64,000 nt of DNA from Lobosporangium transversale (taxonomy: Eukaryota; Mortierellomycota; Mortierellomycetes; Mortierellales; Mortierellaceae), in assembly GCF_002105155.1 (NCBI RefSeq), contig NW_019029003.1:186001-250000 (forward strand), given 5' to 3'. A program made the position numbers and the translations under genes. Below, piece by piece: positions 13,101 through 23,262 of this stretch (positions within the stretch are counted from its first letter, which is position 1; each line of letters starts with the position of its first letter). The notes under the pieces are model-generated. The model was not told the origin of the DNA, ran no database searches, and was given only the letters and a program-made list of their open reading frames with translations.

Positions 13101-13964
13101 ACGCTATTGCACCACCAACAATTTTCGTCTTCTGACTCGGACCAGATGAAAGAGCCATTGCATGGCCCCCAGGAAGCGATAGAGTCTGGAAAAGAAAGAA
13201 CTGGATCAAGGACACAGAGAAGTCTTGACCGGATGAAAAGCTTCTTTTCACGAGGAAATGGTGCGAAGACGAAGAGTAGACAGAACTCGGTAACGGGTGA
13301 CGAAAGCGAGTTTGGCCCAAGCAATAATGACTCTCCTGACGATAAAGACAAGGGCAAGGGGAAAGGGAAAGGGAAAGATACGTATAAAAACAAGCGCCAA
13401 AGCAAAAAGTTCATGGGCATGGCCATGAGCATAAACATGAACAAGGGAAAAGGAAAGTCTGTAGACAGAACGGGACACTTTAGCAATGGATCCGACTACT
13501 TGAACGATCATCATATATTGAACAGCCATGGAGATTATTATCACGACAGTTTTGAAGACGAGGATGCTAACAATGACAGCGACGATGATGATGATGATGA
13601 AGACAGTGAAGATGACAATGACAATAGCGAGACTGGGATGATCCGACAAAAAAACAACAGGGAAAGAAGTATGAAGAAGAAGAGTAGGGAAAAGAACAAA
13701 AATGAGAATGAGAGCTACAAGAGAATTGTACCTGGGCATCTGATGGGTTTGCAACCACTTGCAGGACTCAGTCATCTAGAATCGTTCTGTATGACATGGT
13801 CCATTTTCCCGATGCTCAGGGAACAGGAGATTGCATGGATCTGTAAACACTGGACTAGTCTGGAGTGGATTTCTTTGGGTCTTGTGCCTGAGGGAGAATG
13901 GAGTCATATCCGGATGTGGATGCGTGCTAGACGTCCAGATATTATCGTCATCTTTGAGCGGTAA
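10167..13964 (+). CDS. F-box / leucine-rich-repeat-like protein
   Basis: Single exon of 1,265 aa. An F-box-like segment lies near residues 90-190 (LFIPEILELIFLHM, then LAFLRVCRFWYGVGEPLIWK), the usual site for Skp1 binding in an SCF ubiquitin ligase. LRR-like segments follow (LTSLTLTGLFRLETFL, LTYLDICLRCYEW, LERLDLTSCRELSSKAVDWF, LKRLELHGGRFDLG). Between them are long disordered inserts: Asn/Ser-rich at the N-terminus, acidic Asp/Glu runs (about 13,550-13,640) and a Lys/Gly-rich run (about 13,345-13,380). The role as substrate receptor is inferred from family architecture; the substrate cannot be told. It runs convergently into the riboflavin kinase gene. An upstream non-coding exon cannot be excluded. 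Confidence 0.75.
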   Translation: MSSASSSAQSSRLNVPPLPSISSKSSSNINDAINSSIVNGDDSNALSSNSASQAVMIPTSSIAMRGIINVNSSNSSSNNSNSVVGNGSKSRSSPLFIPEILELIFLHMLHQFQCPTSIPLPHVNSYHSSSGSPASTPTVAGLCPDIYLQIRAQKPASTQLAFLRVCRFWYGVGEPLIWKNVKWADHQDPEVHRRIWSHWGRIKSLRFEYGKRTTDTEAPIASAAVATTAELSAVRTPEPSSATSSTTTTIGTTNRANGPRARMRNFLSGDTSAAGTTVGSPRVDQPLSTDGLPSTQTQIIQGRPRMTIDKALHELALVMSQPSSQPHYRPVPLPLRGVHFHKQLPHSILNESILQKPPLLHRSQLTSLTLTGLFRLETFLTAILPFVPELTYLDICLRCYEWRDEIRLDKVLRSCPKLQYLSVDRNMIGLVDFGDEEAVPSSANSLEVLGDYFDSDDTDEDDHSGYDNGGGEQGEILEVAIESEQNRRLDSASRMYSGTSWHLKYARLQAPKVLKVQGNGPSMNDQAGAYLDMPSHLIDPYATTDPTSNDTHSVSVPSSSSSPLPPQPSGTATSPATKIRSRRSRLAQTQLQQQCQLSFPLQVLKLKKVRMPERDFVQLLKRCPALEEMDVFSTSYWSWKQQFLQSVAQSCPKIKHLHLTTNYASGGPENNNNDTGAVQIGYLQQPMLAAVGEPYDPAIELIKLYPALLSYDARYVRFQDRALRTLQQNCPHLERLDLTSCRELSSKAVDWFLRHMPALKHFSTSRAMLQIEDMIEMIEEHDRQIAAATVRRSKKRNVSHFAAFSEVGSEAEDEFEFEPETTRVTQVPRWWACDGLETLIIGVKNPKLPGSSDRGFDLQDEGAADFQLYYKDHYHQQGSSSGPSSSKDKNNGSSLPVFPQYNHIQYCTFVFFEQLGRLKKLKRLELHGGRFDLGVQQAATLSSSLSSLVPLSTYPLNSVSPQQQPFYHSHSQAPVVMATLLHHQQFSSSDSDQMKEPLHGPQEAIESGKERTGSRTQRSLDRMKSFFSRGNGAKTKSRQNSVTGDESEFGPSNNDSPDDKDKGKGKGKGKDTYKNKRQSKKFMGMAMSINMNKGKGKSVDRTGHFSNGSDYLNDHHILNSHGDYYHDSFEDEDANNDSDDDDDDEDSEDDNDNSETGMIRQKNNRERSMKKKSREKNKNENESYKRIVPGHLMGLQPLAGLSHLESFCMTWSIFPMLREQEIAWICKHWTSLEWISLGLVPEGEWSHIRMWMRARRPDIIVIFER

Positions 13965-14199
13965 AAAAAAAAAAGACAACGTTTACATTTTTATTTTTTT
14001 TTATCTTTTCCTCTATTTATATTTTTTCATTCAACTACTTGAAAATGTCTTTTTTTTTTTTTTTTTTTTTTTTCTTTTGCATGGTTGCATAGTCGTAATT
14101 CTTGTGATGAAAAAAAAAAAAAAAAAAAAAATAGAAATAAAAATAAATTAAATAAGAAAAAAGAAAATGATACTAACAGTAACGACAAAGATGATGCGT

Positions 14200-14308
14200 C
14201 TAGAGTTGTTGGAAGATCTCATCGTGCTGGAAGGCAGCATAATCGGGTCGCTCCAATGAACGATGGGCCACTTCAATATCGATATTGATGTCTTCGATCA
14301 ATGCCTCT

Positions 14309-14355
<47 letters not shown>

Positions 14356-14384
14356 AAAAAATTATAAAGTTAGACATATTTAAC

Positions 14385-14420
<36 letters not shown>

Positions 14421-15201
14421 CAGATCGTTTTTTTTTTTCTTCTCATACCAAGAGTAGTATAATCTAATTCGGGACGAATGTAGCCAAGTACAATGACACG
14501 AAGTTCATCACCATAGAAATCACGATGAAAGTTGTGCATGATATGGACCTCTGCAGATTTCTTTTCATTCTTGTAAAAGGGATTCCAACCAAGAGACATG
14601 ACCATAGGGTATACAGAAGCAGGACGATCCGTTGCTAATGAGGAGGAAGAGGATGAAGCTGATATTGACGATGCTATTGCTGCTGCTGCTGCTGTTGGCA
14701 AGGTTGACAATCTTGATGGTGTAGATGATGGCTCATCAGATGTTGCTGTCGGTGCTGCTGTTGTTGTTGATGATGATGGCTTAGTCCTCACTACGACCTG
14801 AGCCCAACCATAGTAGATGCCTGTCTCCAACTCAGGCCCCTGCGCTTCGATAGCCTCCTCTGGCAAATTAGCTATCAAATGATCAGAAAAAGTAAGATTT
14901 TCTGTGTGAGATTTAACAATGTCATGATAGTTGGTTGATCCATAAAAAAAAAAAAAGCCTCTCCCCAAAAAAATAGCGCAGTAAAGTTGATTTTTGATCA
15001 ATTGAGTAATTAAAAGAATATATTTATTATTATTGTTGTTGTTTTACCTGTGGGAATACCCAATTCCTTACTGCCACGCCCAAAGCCTTTGATGACAATG
15101 CCAGACATCCTGATTGGGAATGGTTTCTCAGGAGCGGGTCCACCAGCAATCTTTGGGCGAGCTGCAGCCCTAACTGAAGTTGCTGTAGGTTCGGTGGCCA
15201 T
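14200..15201 (-). CDS. FMN1: Riboflavin kinase (ATP:riboflavin 5'-phosphotransferase), 3 exons
   Basis: Phosphorylates riboflavin to FMN. Exons (reverse strand) 15201-15048, 14871-14449 and 14306-14200 join in frame to 227 aa. Family signatures are the nucleotide-binding [18 protein letters not shown] (joined over intron 1), [45 protein letters not shown] and the C-terminal helix [19 protein letters not shown]. The usual enzyme is about 150-200 aa; this one is longer because about 55 Ala/Ser/Thr-rich residues sit between the GWAQV strand and the SLGWNPF strand. Both introns carry long A/T runs. Monofunctional kinase, no FAD synthetase domain. The call is firm; the first in-frame ATG is used as start. 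Confidence 0.93.
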
Positions 15202-15527
15202 GGTGATAGTAGCGATAGTCGGCGTCGTTTTCGTCCTTAGTTAAGTTACTTTTTATTTAATAGTTTATATGAATGGGTGAATGTGATGACAAAGTGTTGA
15301 CAATTGAGAAGGAACAATGCTAAAAGTGAGTAAAGAATAGAAAAGAAGAGAGAGAGAGAGACAAAGTTTTCGGCGTTGTTCGAGTGAAAAATGGCAAAGA
15401 AAGCCACCATTCCGCGTGTCATTTTATCTTTTCGATCATTGGCTGCGCATTCACGCGAATTGCTCTTTTGTAACATGCACATGTAATTCATGATGTATGG
15501 ACTCTTTCCTCTTTTATTACACTTTTT

Positions 15528-15559
<32 letters not shown>

Positions 15560-15611
15560 TTTTTTTTTTTTGCTATATCCAACAACAGCTTCTTTTACTT
15601 TTCTTTTTCTT
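15202..15611. other. Spacer between riboflavin kinase and cystathionine gamma-synthase
   Basis: No gene seen. It holds a GA-rich run (about 15,350-15,361) and a broken poly(T) run with TTTTTC units (about 15,522-15,572), just beyond the stop codon of the cystathionine gamma-synthase gene. Confidence 0.55.
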
Positions 15612-16016
15612 TTACTCCTCATCACTGATGGCATCCAATGCCTTCTGGAATCCCTGGAGAAGCACTTCCCGGTCCTCCAGTCCCACAGCCACACGGATCA
15701 GATCACGCTCAATGCCATACTGTGCAGCCCATTCAAGCTCATAGTAATGTGCTAAAATTGTATATGGGCATGCAAGCGTAAAGTTGGTGCCCAACGAAGG
15801 TCCCTTGTAGAATGGTAATGCATCAAAAAATTGCTGCGATCCTGTCTTTTGATTCTTGAACATCACAGAGAATAAACCTCCGTAGCCTGCACCCTCAACC
15901 TTATGTGTCAAGTAATTTTTCACAGTAACAAACTTGGGATAAAACACCTCTTTGACTGTAATAGCATGGAGATTGAAGAATCAGGAACCAAGAAAGAGCA
16001 TTAGAAAACCTGCCTC

Positions 16017-16052
<36 letters not shown>

Positions 16053-16267
16053 TTTTGGTTTACCTTTAGGATGAGCACGTAAAAAATCGCAAAGAATTTC
16101 TGTGTTTTCATCAATTCGAGCAATGCGCGTCTGGAACGTGCGTGAGTTACGCTCCATGAAAATAGCATCTTCGACCCACATCAGATCCTCATATTCACGG
16201 CCAATAGCTTCCTTGAGATCCTTGTAATACTTTCTCTGTGGGTTCAATACCAAGCTATGTTTAGGCG

Positions 16268-16312
<45 letters not shown>

Positions 16313-16355
16313 AATCTTGAATACATGATCGTCTATGTTTTCATTTCCTTTTTTT

Positions 16356-16391
<36 letters not shown>

Positions 16392-18034
16392 TTACCTTCC
16401 ACCCATCACATTACTATCGCCGCTAAAGATCTTGGAAAGCGACGAGACAACAATGTCTGCAAATTCTAGCGTTCGGACATTGACAAAGTTACCCAATGTC
16501 TCGTCCACAATCACCATGAACCCATACTTCTCCGCCAACTCTCCTATACGGACCAAGTTGGATGACTTCAACAGCGGGTTCGAAGGGAACTCGCAAAAGA
16601 CCGCCAAAATCTTGTCTTCCTCCCTCACATCCTCCCCAACAGTCTTTGAAAGGATTTCTTTCTCCAATGTCTCGATATCCTGGTCCTCCCCATTGCCATA
16701 AAAGTAACATCCAGGTCCAAACTTTTGCAGAACCTTGAGTGAATCCGTATAAGGGAAACCAAAACAAACTGACTTTCGTTCTGGGAACAGAGTCATGGCA
16801 ATCCGATGAGCGTTGTAGATCGCTGACATGCCGGTTGGATACAGATAAACATCCTCCTCCGTAACATATTCGCCCGTGCCTGTCCAATTAGGTCCAGCAT
16901 GATGTGCCACCTGGGCTGCAATACGACGACGGAGCGCAATCTTGGCCTTGGGCGCAAACGATAGATCTAAATTGCGTCCATAACGCTCTTCTACATAGAC
17001 TTCATAGTCACGGCTGTCGATGCCCTCCGCTTCCCCTTCAACAGGCTTGTCTTCTTCATCTACCTTGCGATCCTGCAGTTGGATTGCTGCCATACCTCCA
17101 TTTAAATCCAAAGAAGCAGACGAAGAAGAAGAGGAGGTCAAAGTCGGTCTAGTAGCACTGTAATGTCTGTTACCACGAGGCATACGAGTCGCATTGCTCT
17201 TCAGATTCAATGCCTCATCCTGCTGTCTCTTTTGTTCCTCCGCATTTAATTGCAACCATCTCAAACAGAACGCTGCCTGACGAGATGAAACGATATCTCC
17301 CGCATGCTGCCAAAACTGTTTAGCAACCGAATACGCCTCTTTAGGGAAGAAGGTCGCAAACACCTTGACTTGCTTAATCCCGTCCGGCTTCAGCTCCGAA
17401 GCTGGGGCTTGGATAGTAAATTCAACGATCCTGACTGTTCCTGCGCCCGGAGGATCGCGAGGTGTCGGAGTCGAGTCATCCGTTGCGATCGTCGGCACAA
17501 AGTAGCGCTCCACAAAGTGGCGACATCTTTCCGAGACCTTGCGTGAAGGCCACAAGAACGAAGCCTCACTGGGCTTTCCATACTTTTTCTCGCAGATTGC
17601 GATAAGCTGTCAAAAAATTGAAAATCAAAAAAGGGGCATGGATCAATTGGTTGCACAGATGAAAAGATTAATTTGAACATTCAACGTCCCCCAATAGAAC
17701 AGAAAAATATTATCAGCAACGGCTGTAAAAAGGGGACTCGATTGGCTAGTTTGAGCCCGAGTTTCGTTTTGCTCATGTAATTGCAGCCGTGTCCATGGGA
17801 AGAAATGAGTTTTTTTTTTTTTTTTTTTTTTACCTCTTTGACTTTTAAACTAACAAAGAAGCGAGGGTAGCCCGAAACCATAGCATTGACAACACGAGGA
17901 GCAGCCTCTTCGTAATCAACGTTATCCTTGAACGTAGGGAGGGACACAGAGATGGCATGGGGGACATTGGGGATAGGAGATCCTAAAGGTGCCTGCTCTA
18001 CTGCAGCAGGGGTATTACGATGAGTAGCCATCAT
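15612..18034 (-). CDS. STR2: Cystathionine gamma-synthase, 4 exons
   Basis: PLP enzyme that joins an activated homoserine to cysteine to give cystathionine. Exons (reverse strand) 18034-17834, 17606-16396, 16254-16064 and 15955-15612 join in frame to 648 aa. The N-terminus ([40 protein letters not shown]) matches the extended N-terminal part of fungal cystathionine gamma-synthases. The Cys/Met-metabolism PLP fold follows: [39 protein letters not shown], and the PLP lysine Lys459 in [16 protein letters not shown]. The C-terminus holds [11 protein letters not shown] and GYGGLFSV. Residues about 260-310 hold a disordered insert. Intron 3 (140 bp) contains an A44 and an A30 run on the plus strand. 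The yeast symbol is given by family resemblance. MMATH at 18034 is the start; the next Met is equally possible. Confidence 0.93.
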
Positions 18035-18312
18035 GACGAAAATGGAGAATGAAATATACAAATAAGAGACTTTTTTTTTTGAGTAGAGTTGAACTGGAAA
18101 AGCAAAGAGACAATAGTCTGTGTATGGAAATATTATTCACAAGTAAAGTTATGATTGTAGTAAGGTATTGATCTATGATTGGTATCAAGGAGGAAAATTT
18201 TCTATTCGATGAAGTATAGTCTACAAGAAAGAAAGAGAATGAGCAACCGCAATCAGAGTGAGTTCAAAGAGGAGGGTGATGCACAATTAGAATGAGAGGA
18301 GAGGAAAAAAAA

Positions 18313-18345
<33 letters not shown>

Positions 18346-18685
18346 CAAGTTGTTCTTTCAAGACAGAAATGTCATACTAAAGCTTTTTTTCCACATCAAT
18401 GAACCTTTCTATGCCAGAAAGAAATGGGGTTCGTATTGACTCACTGGCTCCAAATCGCGTGATTGTGCATTTTGTGACAGCGACCGACTCATTTCTGATT
18501 CAACTTCCCAACTTTTAATTTATTCTCAGAACCCACAAACGACCAAGAGTGTACAAATTATCGTTGTAAACGTATAGAACATGACATTAATCTAGAGAGA
18601 GATCAATAGAACCATAGGTAACATTTAGTCATTAGTCAAAAAGGGGGTGGGGACTTCCCCAAACTCATAATAATTAAGGCAAATT
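18035..18685. other. Spacer between protease and cystathionine gamma-synthase
   Basis: No gene seen. It is the 5' side of the synthase gene and the 3' side of the protease gene (same strand). It contains a poly(A) plus (AG)n microsatellite at about 18,304-18,345. Confidence 0.55.
18304..18345. repeat. Poly(A) followed by (AG)n microsatellite
   Basis: A run of A residues changes directly into alternating AG dinucleotides, a simple repeat visible in the sequence. Confidence 0.9.
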
Positions 18686-21069
18686 TTATACACTTACTCC
18701 TCCTGGAAAAGATCGATTGGATTCATTCACATCAAACGATCCATTGCCCTGGCCAGGCAGGCTTCCATTAGACTCATTGCCATTTCCTTGATTTCCTTGT
18801 GGTGGATTAGAGAGATTTGGTAATAAGGTGATATTGGCAAGTGTGTTGTAGACATTGGAAGGATGTGCAAACCCAATCTGAAGAGAGCGGTAATCAAAAA
18901 CACTGTAGACGTTCTTCAGGAACGATGCTCCCAATATCCAGTCTGATTCCGAAGCAGAAAGGGAAACATCGATAGCACTCTTGCAATACTCTGCATAGCC
19001 AGGAATCCTGAACAATACCACTAACTCTTCGGCTGGCACTCGGAATTGCTGACCACTGATCGTAAAGTTAAGGTCACCTACACTTGTATTGCAAGGAAGG
19101 ATCCATCCTACTTGTGGTGCCTGTCAAAAGAAGGCATTGCTTGTTGTTAGTGTAACATTTGACATTTGATATTTAACATTCAAAGTCCTTCTCCATGCAA
19201 TTGAAAAAAAAAAAAAAAAAAAAAAAAAAATCCACTCCTTCATTTTATGCCGTATAAATGTATAAATGTTTATACCTGAATGGCCCCTGGTATGTGCTCG
19301 TGAAAAACAGATGCAACCTTAGCAGGCAAAATGATCAAGGACGTGCCTGTCAAAAAAGTCAACAATGACAATAACAATGATAATAATAATAATAAATAGA
19401 AGCCCATCTATTCCATCCTATCAAGTATAGTGTTTCAGTACAAATACAATTAGCATGATGCTTATTGAGTTTTACCAGAGTCAACCAATGCGTTTCCAGA
19501 GAGATCCAAGTCTGTTCCTGCTATAGATACTGCATTAATACGAATCTTCCACGTGTTCTTGTCTACAATGGGTGCCCATGTAAAGTTGCCTATGTACTTT
19601 GTTGTGTCGACTCCACCAAAAATAAACGCACCTCCAGAACCCTCATTCGAACCTCCCATACGTTGTCTTCCCATCCAGAGCGAGACAATGGGTTGAACAA
19701 TCATCTTGCGGGCAAGCATAGTCTCTACGATGGTCGTGTAGCCCTTAACATTGGCTACACGTCCAAAACCAAGTCCTACAACACCCTCGATCCCTTTCTT
19801 GGCAATAGTCGAGTCATCTACTGAGGCCATCCCAAAGGATTGGTTGGCGATAGTTGCACCAGAAATATGCATGTGGTCCAACCCAGTTACTCCACTGACA
19901 TGTGAATCGTCACCATACTTAATGTCGAATGCTTTTCCTTCTGCATGATATGTAGAAGATGCTGTCGAATTATACCGCAGTAGTGTCAAACATGATATTG
20001 ATTTACAGGCCTGTGTTGGCACCCACATATCACTACTACCAGTATCAAACACCATGGAGAAGTTCTGAGCTGGTGTTCCCAACGAGATCATGCCTGTTTG
20101 TTGCCCGAGAGTGAGAAGGTATCACCATAACGGTCAATTAATTCATTCAATTTATAAGAATGTGCGACAAACAAATCGAAAAAAAAAAAAAAAAAAAAAA
20201 AAGTTTCCATCACACAAAGGTTTGGAACATCTAACACGCGTGTACCGACTTCATTTATACTTACCGATATACTGAAGGTAAAATGTAGAGCATGATGCGT
20301 CGATTTAGACACAGACACAAAATTAAGGGGAGGAGTATTGTTCCAATAGACAGATTACAGTTGACATGACGAGTGAATGGAATAGTGAATGAGCACGGAA
20401 AAAAAGAATGGGAACAAAAAATTAGTTCGTGAGCACTAAAAATATCGGGCGCTACAGAAAAATAGTGATTGACACAAAAAAGTATTACATGCATTGTAAA
20501 ACAAAAAAAAAAAAAAAAATTGGAAGCAGAGACATCAACGATGTGCAGCATGAAACTACTTCGTCATTGATTAGGTCAAAGGAATAACATGTAAACATTG
20601 GATCGGGAGGGCGCAATAAAAAAAAAAAAAAAAAAAAGAATAATACAAAGCATACCACAGTATCGGCCATCAAATCCTGTAGCGGCACACTGATGATATT
20701 AGTAGGATTCGCCCCTACTCCAATGGTGCTATTCTTATCTTTAATCGGTGCTTTAGCCTTGGATGAAAAGCCGAGCAATGTTGGTCCGTTTGGCAATGAT
20801 GGTAATGGATCTTGGGGCTTTTTCTCACTTTCAGGGACATAGATTGTAGCGCCTTTAGGAGGGAGGTATAGGCGTGATTGTAGTGATGGTAATGATAGGG
20901 GCTCTGCAGAAACTTGACCATGACTTGTCGAAAAGATCAAGTCTGACGAGAGTAAGACAGAGGCTATAATTAAGACACAAATTGTATGAAGATTCTTCCA
21001 ATGGAAAGCTGGCTTGCGGTTTGAATAGATAGAAAAAAATATTGGAGAAAAGGATTGAAAAGGAGACAT
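18686..21069 (-). CDS. Secreted or membrane-anchored pepsin-like aspartic protease with a 7-nt microexon
   Basis: A1-family aspartic endopeptidase. Exons (reverse strand) 21069-20656, 20271-20265, 20093-19476, 19346-19276 and 19120-18686 join in frame to 514 aa. A hydrophobic signal/anchor follows about 29 residues of the N-terminus (ICVLIIASVLL). A pro-region of about 100 aa follows, then YIGMISLGTPAQ. The catalytic motifs are DTGSS (Asp157) and DSGTS (Asp345, split over an intron); the flap is YGDDSHVSG. The C-terminal tail is Asn/Gly/Ser-rich. Tyr-Ile and the first base of the Gly codon come from a 7-nt exon with good AG and GTAAGT borders; without it the conserved strand before the active site would be missing. 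An upstream in-frame Met (about 21,240) would lengthen the N-terminus. Confidence 0.88.
20265..20271 (-). other. 7-nt microexon of the aspartic protease
   Basis: TATATCG on the reverse strand is preceded by CCTTCAG and followed by GTAAGT. It supplies Tyr, Ile and the first base of Gly, joining ...MADTV to ...GMISLGTPAQ. Phases match on both sides (0 in, 1 out). Confidence 0.75.
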
Positions 21070-21280
21070 GGTGACGGAGTCTTCAGAGGTAGATGTAGAA
21101 GGGTATATGGAGCCAGACCTGAGTTGAGGACGGGAAAAAAATAAATTATTACAGTAAAGTCTGGCGTGGCAAGAGCAAGATTTAGAGGGGGAGAAAGAGG
21201 AAAGTGAATGCGATGCTTTGCTGATCCGCCGCCGACACATTTGTTGTCTTATTTGTTGATGGTTGCAATGTACAATTCGC

Positions 21281-21312
<32 letters not shown>

Positions 21313-23262
21313 GAGAGAGAGCAAAGAGAGAACGAACAAGTAGTAAGAATTAAAATGATTATCAATGAAGAGAAAGAGATCAAGGTAGTCAATGATGTGG
21401 AAAGGATTGAATGGATGGATGTGAGAGATGTGGTGAATGATTAAATGAATGCGAAAGTCAATGTGATGGGAAGCTGTTTGTGCCTGAAAAAAGGATACAA
21501 GCTTTAATTTCGATATTTTCAACCACATGGTCCATTGTTTTAAAAAACTTACTTCCTTTCACCACCACAACCAACAACAACGGTAATCAGAGCAAAAACA
21601 ATGGCTACCCTGCCCATTCTCGCCAAGGTCTTTGCCCGCTATGAAATCCTTCTCATGCTGTTCAGAAAGATGAACAACCGCAGGGTTCCCAACCTTGATC
21701 TTCGATCTCTTTACTGCTCAATAATATATATTTGTGGGTCAAACCCGAGTCCAACCACTTAGCCCCAATGTGTGCCATTGTACCTCCAGAATTGGCAGTA
21801 GCATTGAACAATCACAACATGCCAATTCCTAATGCTTTTTGATCTTGGTTTCAAAAAGTAGAGAGGATCAAATTGCTGCATTGTCCTGCAAGCATTGTCA
21901 GGAATGTTCCCAAAGATGCCCAAAGTTTTTTAATCATATAACGCTTCATTTTGGATATCGGGCGCAATGGCAGAGAGGAAAATCAGCTTTTGGAATATTA
22001 TAATTTATTAAGAAGAGCTGAAGAAAGAACTATTAAAATGAATGTGAATCCAATTGAAATACCTTTATCTTGGAGTATATCAGCGGGTATCCGTAATCTA
22101 AAAGTCACATCAGAGTATGGGAGGATCATGTCGAAGTGAAGCACACGAGCTTTGATCTAGTCATTAAAAGAAAGGTGGCATTTCAACGATACAACCACGT
22201 TATACATTTAAGACATTTAAGAACGTATTTCGCAAATCGTTTGGTCGGTTTGCTGCTCCAGGAGGATTTTTTTTAAAAAAAAAAAAAGCATAAATAAATG
22301 TATTCATCTTCTTGGAGTCTGATCCTGATATCTCCTAGTCACCTTAATCAATAAAACCAGACTGTTGGATTTGGAACTGGACAGAGGTGTGTAGGAACTG
22401 GTGTATTACACGTGTCCAACACCAGTACCTCGACTCAAAGAATATGGATGCCTCATGTGCAATGAATGGCCTGTCGGATGATGAAATAAGTCTTTTCATG
22501 TCTCTCTCTCTACATCCTGAGGCGTTGCGTGTTACATAAATCGATGGCCCTGGATCGGATAAAAGGGGTCAAATGAGTTTGAAATGCTCTTCAGATTCTA
22601 TCATCTATCGTTATGGATTCAGTAACGCTACGGTTCGCTCCACATGTTGCCAGGACATGCACAGCTCATTGACATGTATCATTGTCCGTACGGGTACGTT
22701 CAGCAGAAGCCAAGGAAAAACACACAAAATGTTTCAAGGGAAACCAAACAAAACCAAACATGTAGGCCTCTGTAATCGTAGAATAGCCTAATCTTCATCG
22801 GGATGGTAAGTCTGTCATCCAATGAAAGAGAAACTGAGCGTATAGAAGACCCTCTGTACAATAACCAAATAGCTTCGTATGCTCCATAGCAGTCATCAAG
22901 TTTGTAAGCTTTAGGGATTGGACCTGGCTTTGCGATGCAACATTGTTGCTCTACTCGACCGAGGATTGTGTCGACTAGAAAGAGATTGGGATGTTTATGT
23001 AGTCTCGAGCCTGAAGATGGATTTAAAAAAAGAGTTAATGAGCGTCTGTGCATTTGTTTTCAAATGATCCAAAAATAATAACAAGACAAAAAAGGAAAAT
23101 GGCATTGCAAATATCATTTCAAAATAATTTTCTAAATTGGTACATTATTGTCGAGGGTATGAACTTATATAAATTACAGAATAGAAGGCTTTTTTTTTTA
23201 TTTTTTTTTACTTTTCATCACCTTTACACTATTGCTTTAGCCTTTACACTATTGCCTACACC
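21070..23262. other. Gene-poor stretch; short coding-like remnants only
   Basis: No recognisable gene. At 21,601 a 53-codon frame (MATLPILAKVFARYEILLML...) follows a leader-like CACCACAACCAACAACAA. Around 21,860-22,140 further coding-like pieces occur, including a Cys-rich one (SCKHCQECSQRCPKFF), but frames change and stops intervene. I read this as a decayed gene or chance. The rest, including 22,150-23,230, shows nothing further than T runs near 23,192-23,212. Confidence 0.4.

Noticed and set aside
13021-13775. Reverse-strand frames of up to 175 codons
   Set aside because: Shadows of the acidic and Lys-rich inserts of the F-box/LRR protein, without domain content.
14310-14416. T31 followed by A runs as a possible hairpin or terminator
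   Set aside because: It lies within intron 2 of riboflavin kinase and fits the general homopolymer pattern of introns here.
22700-23053. Reverse frame of 117 codons (NPSSGSRLHKHPNLFLVD...)
   Set aside because: No signature, start context or splice partners; probably chance.
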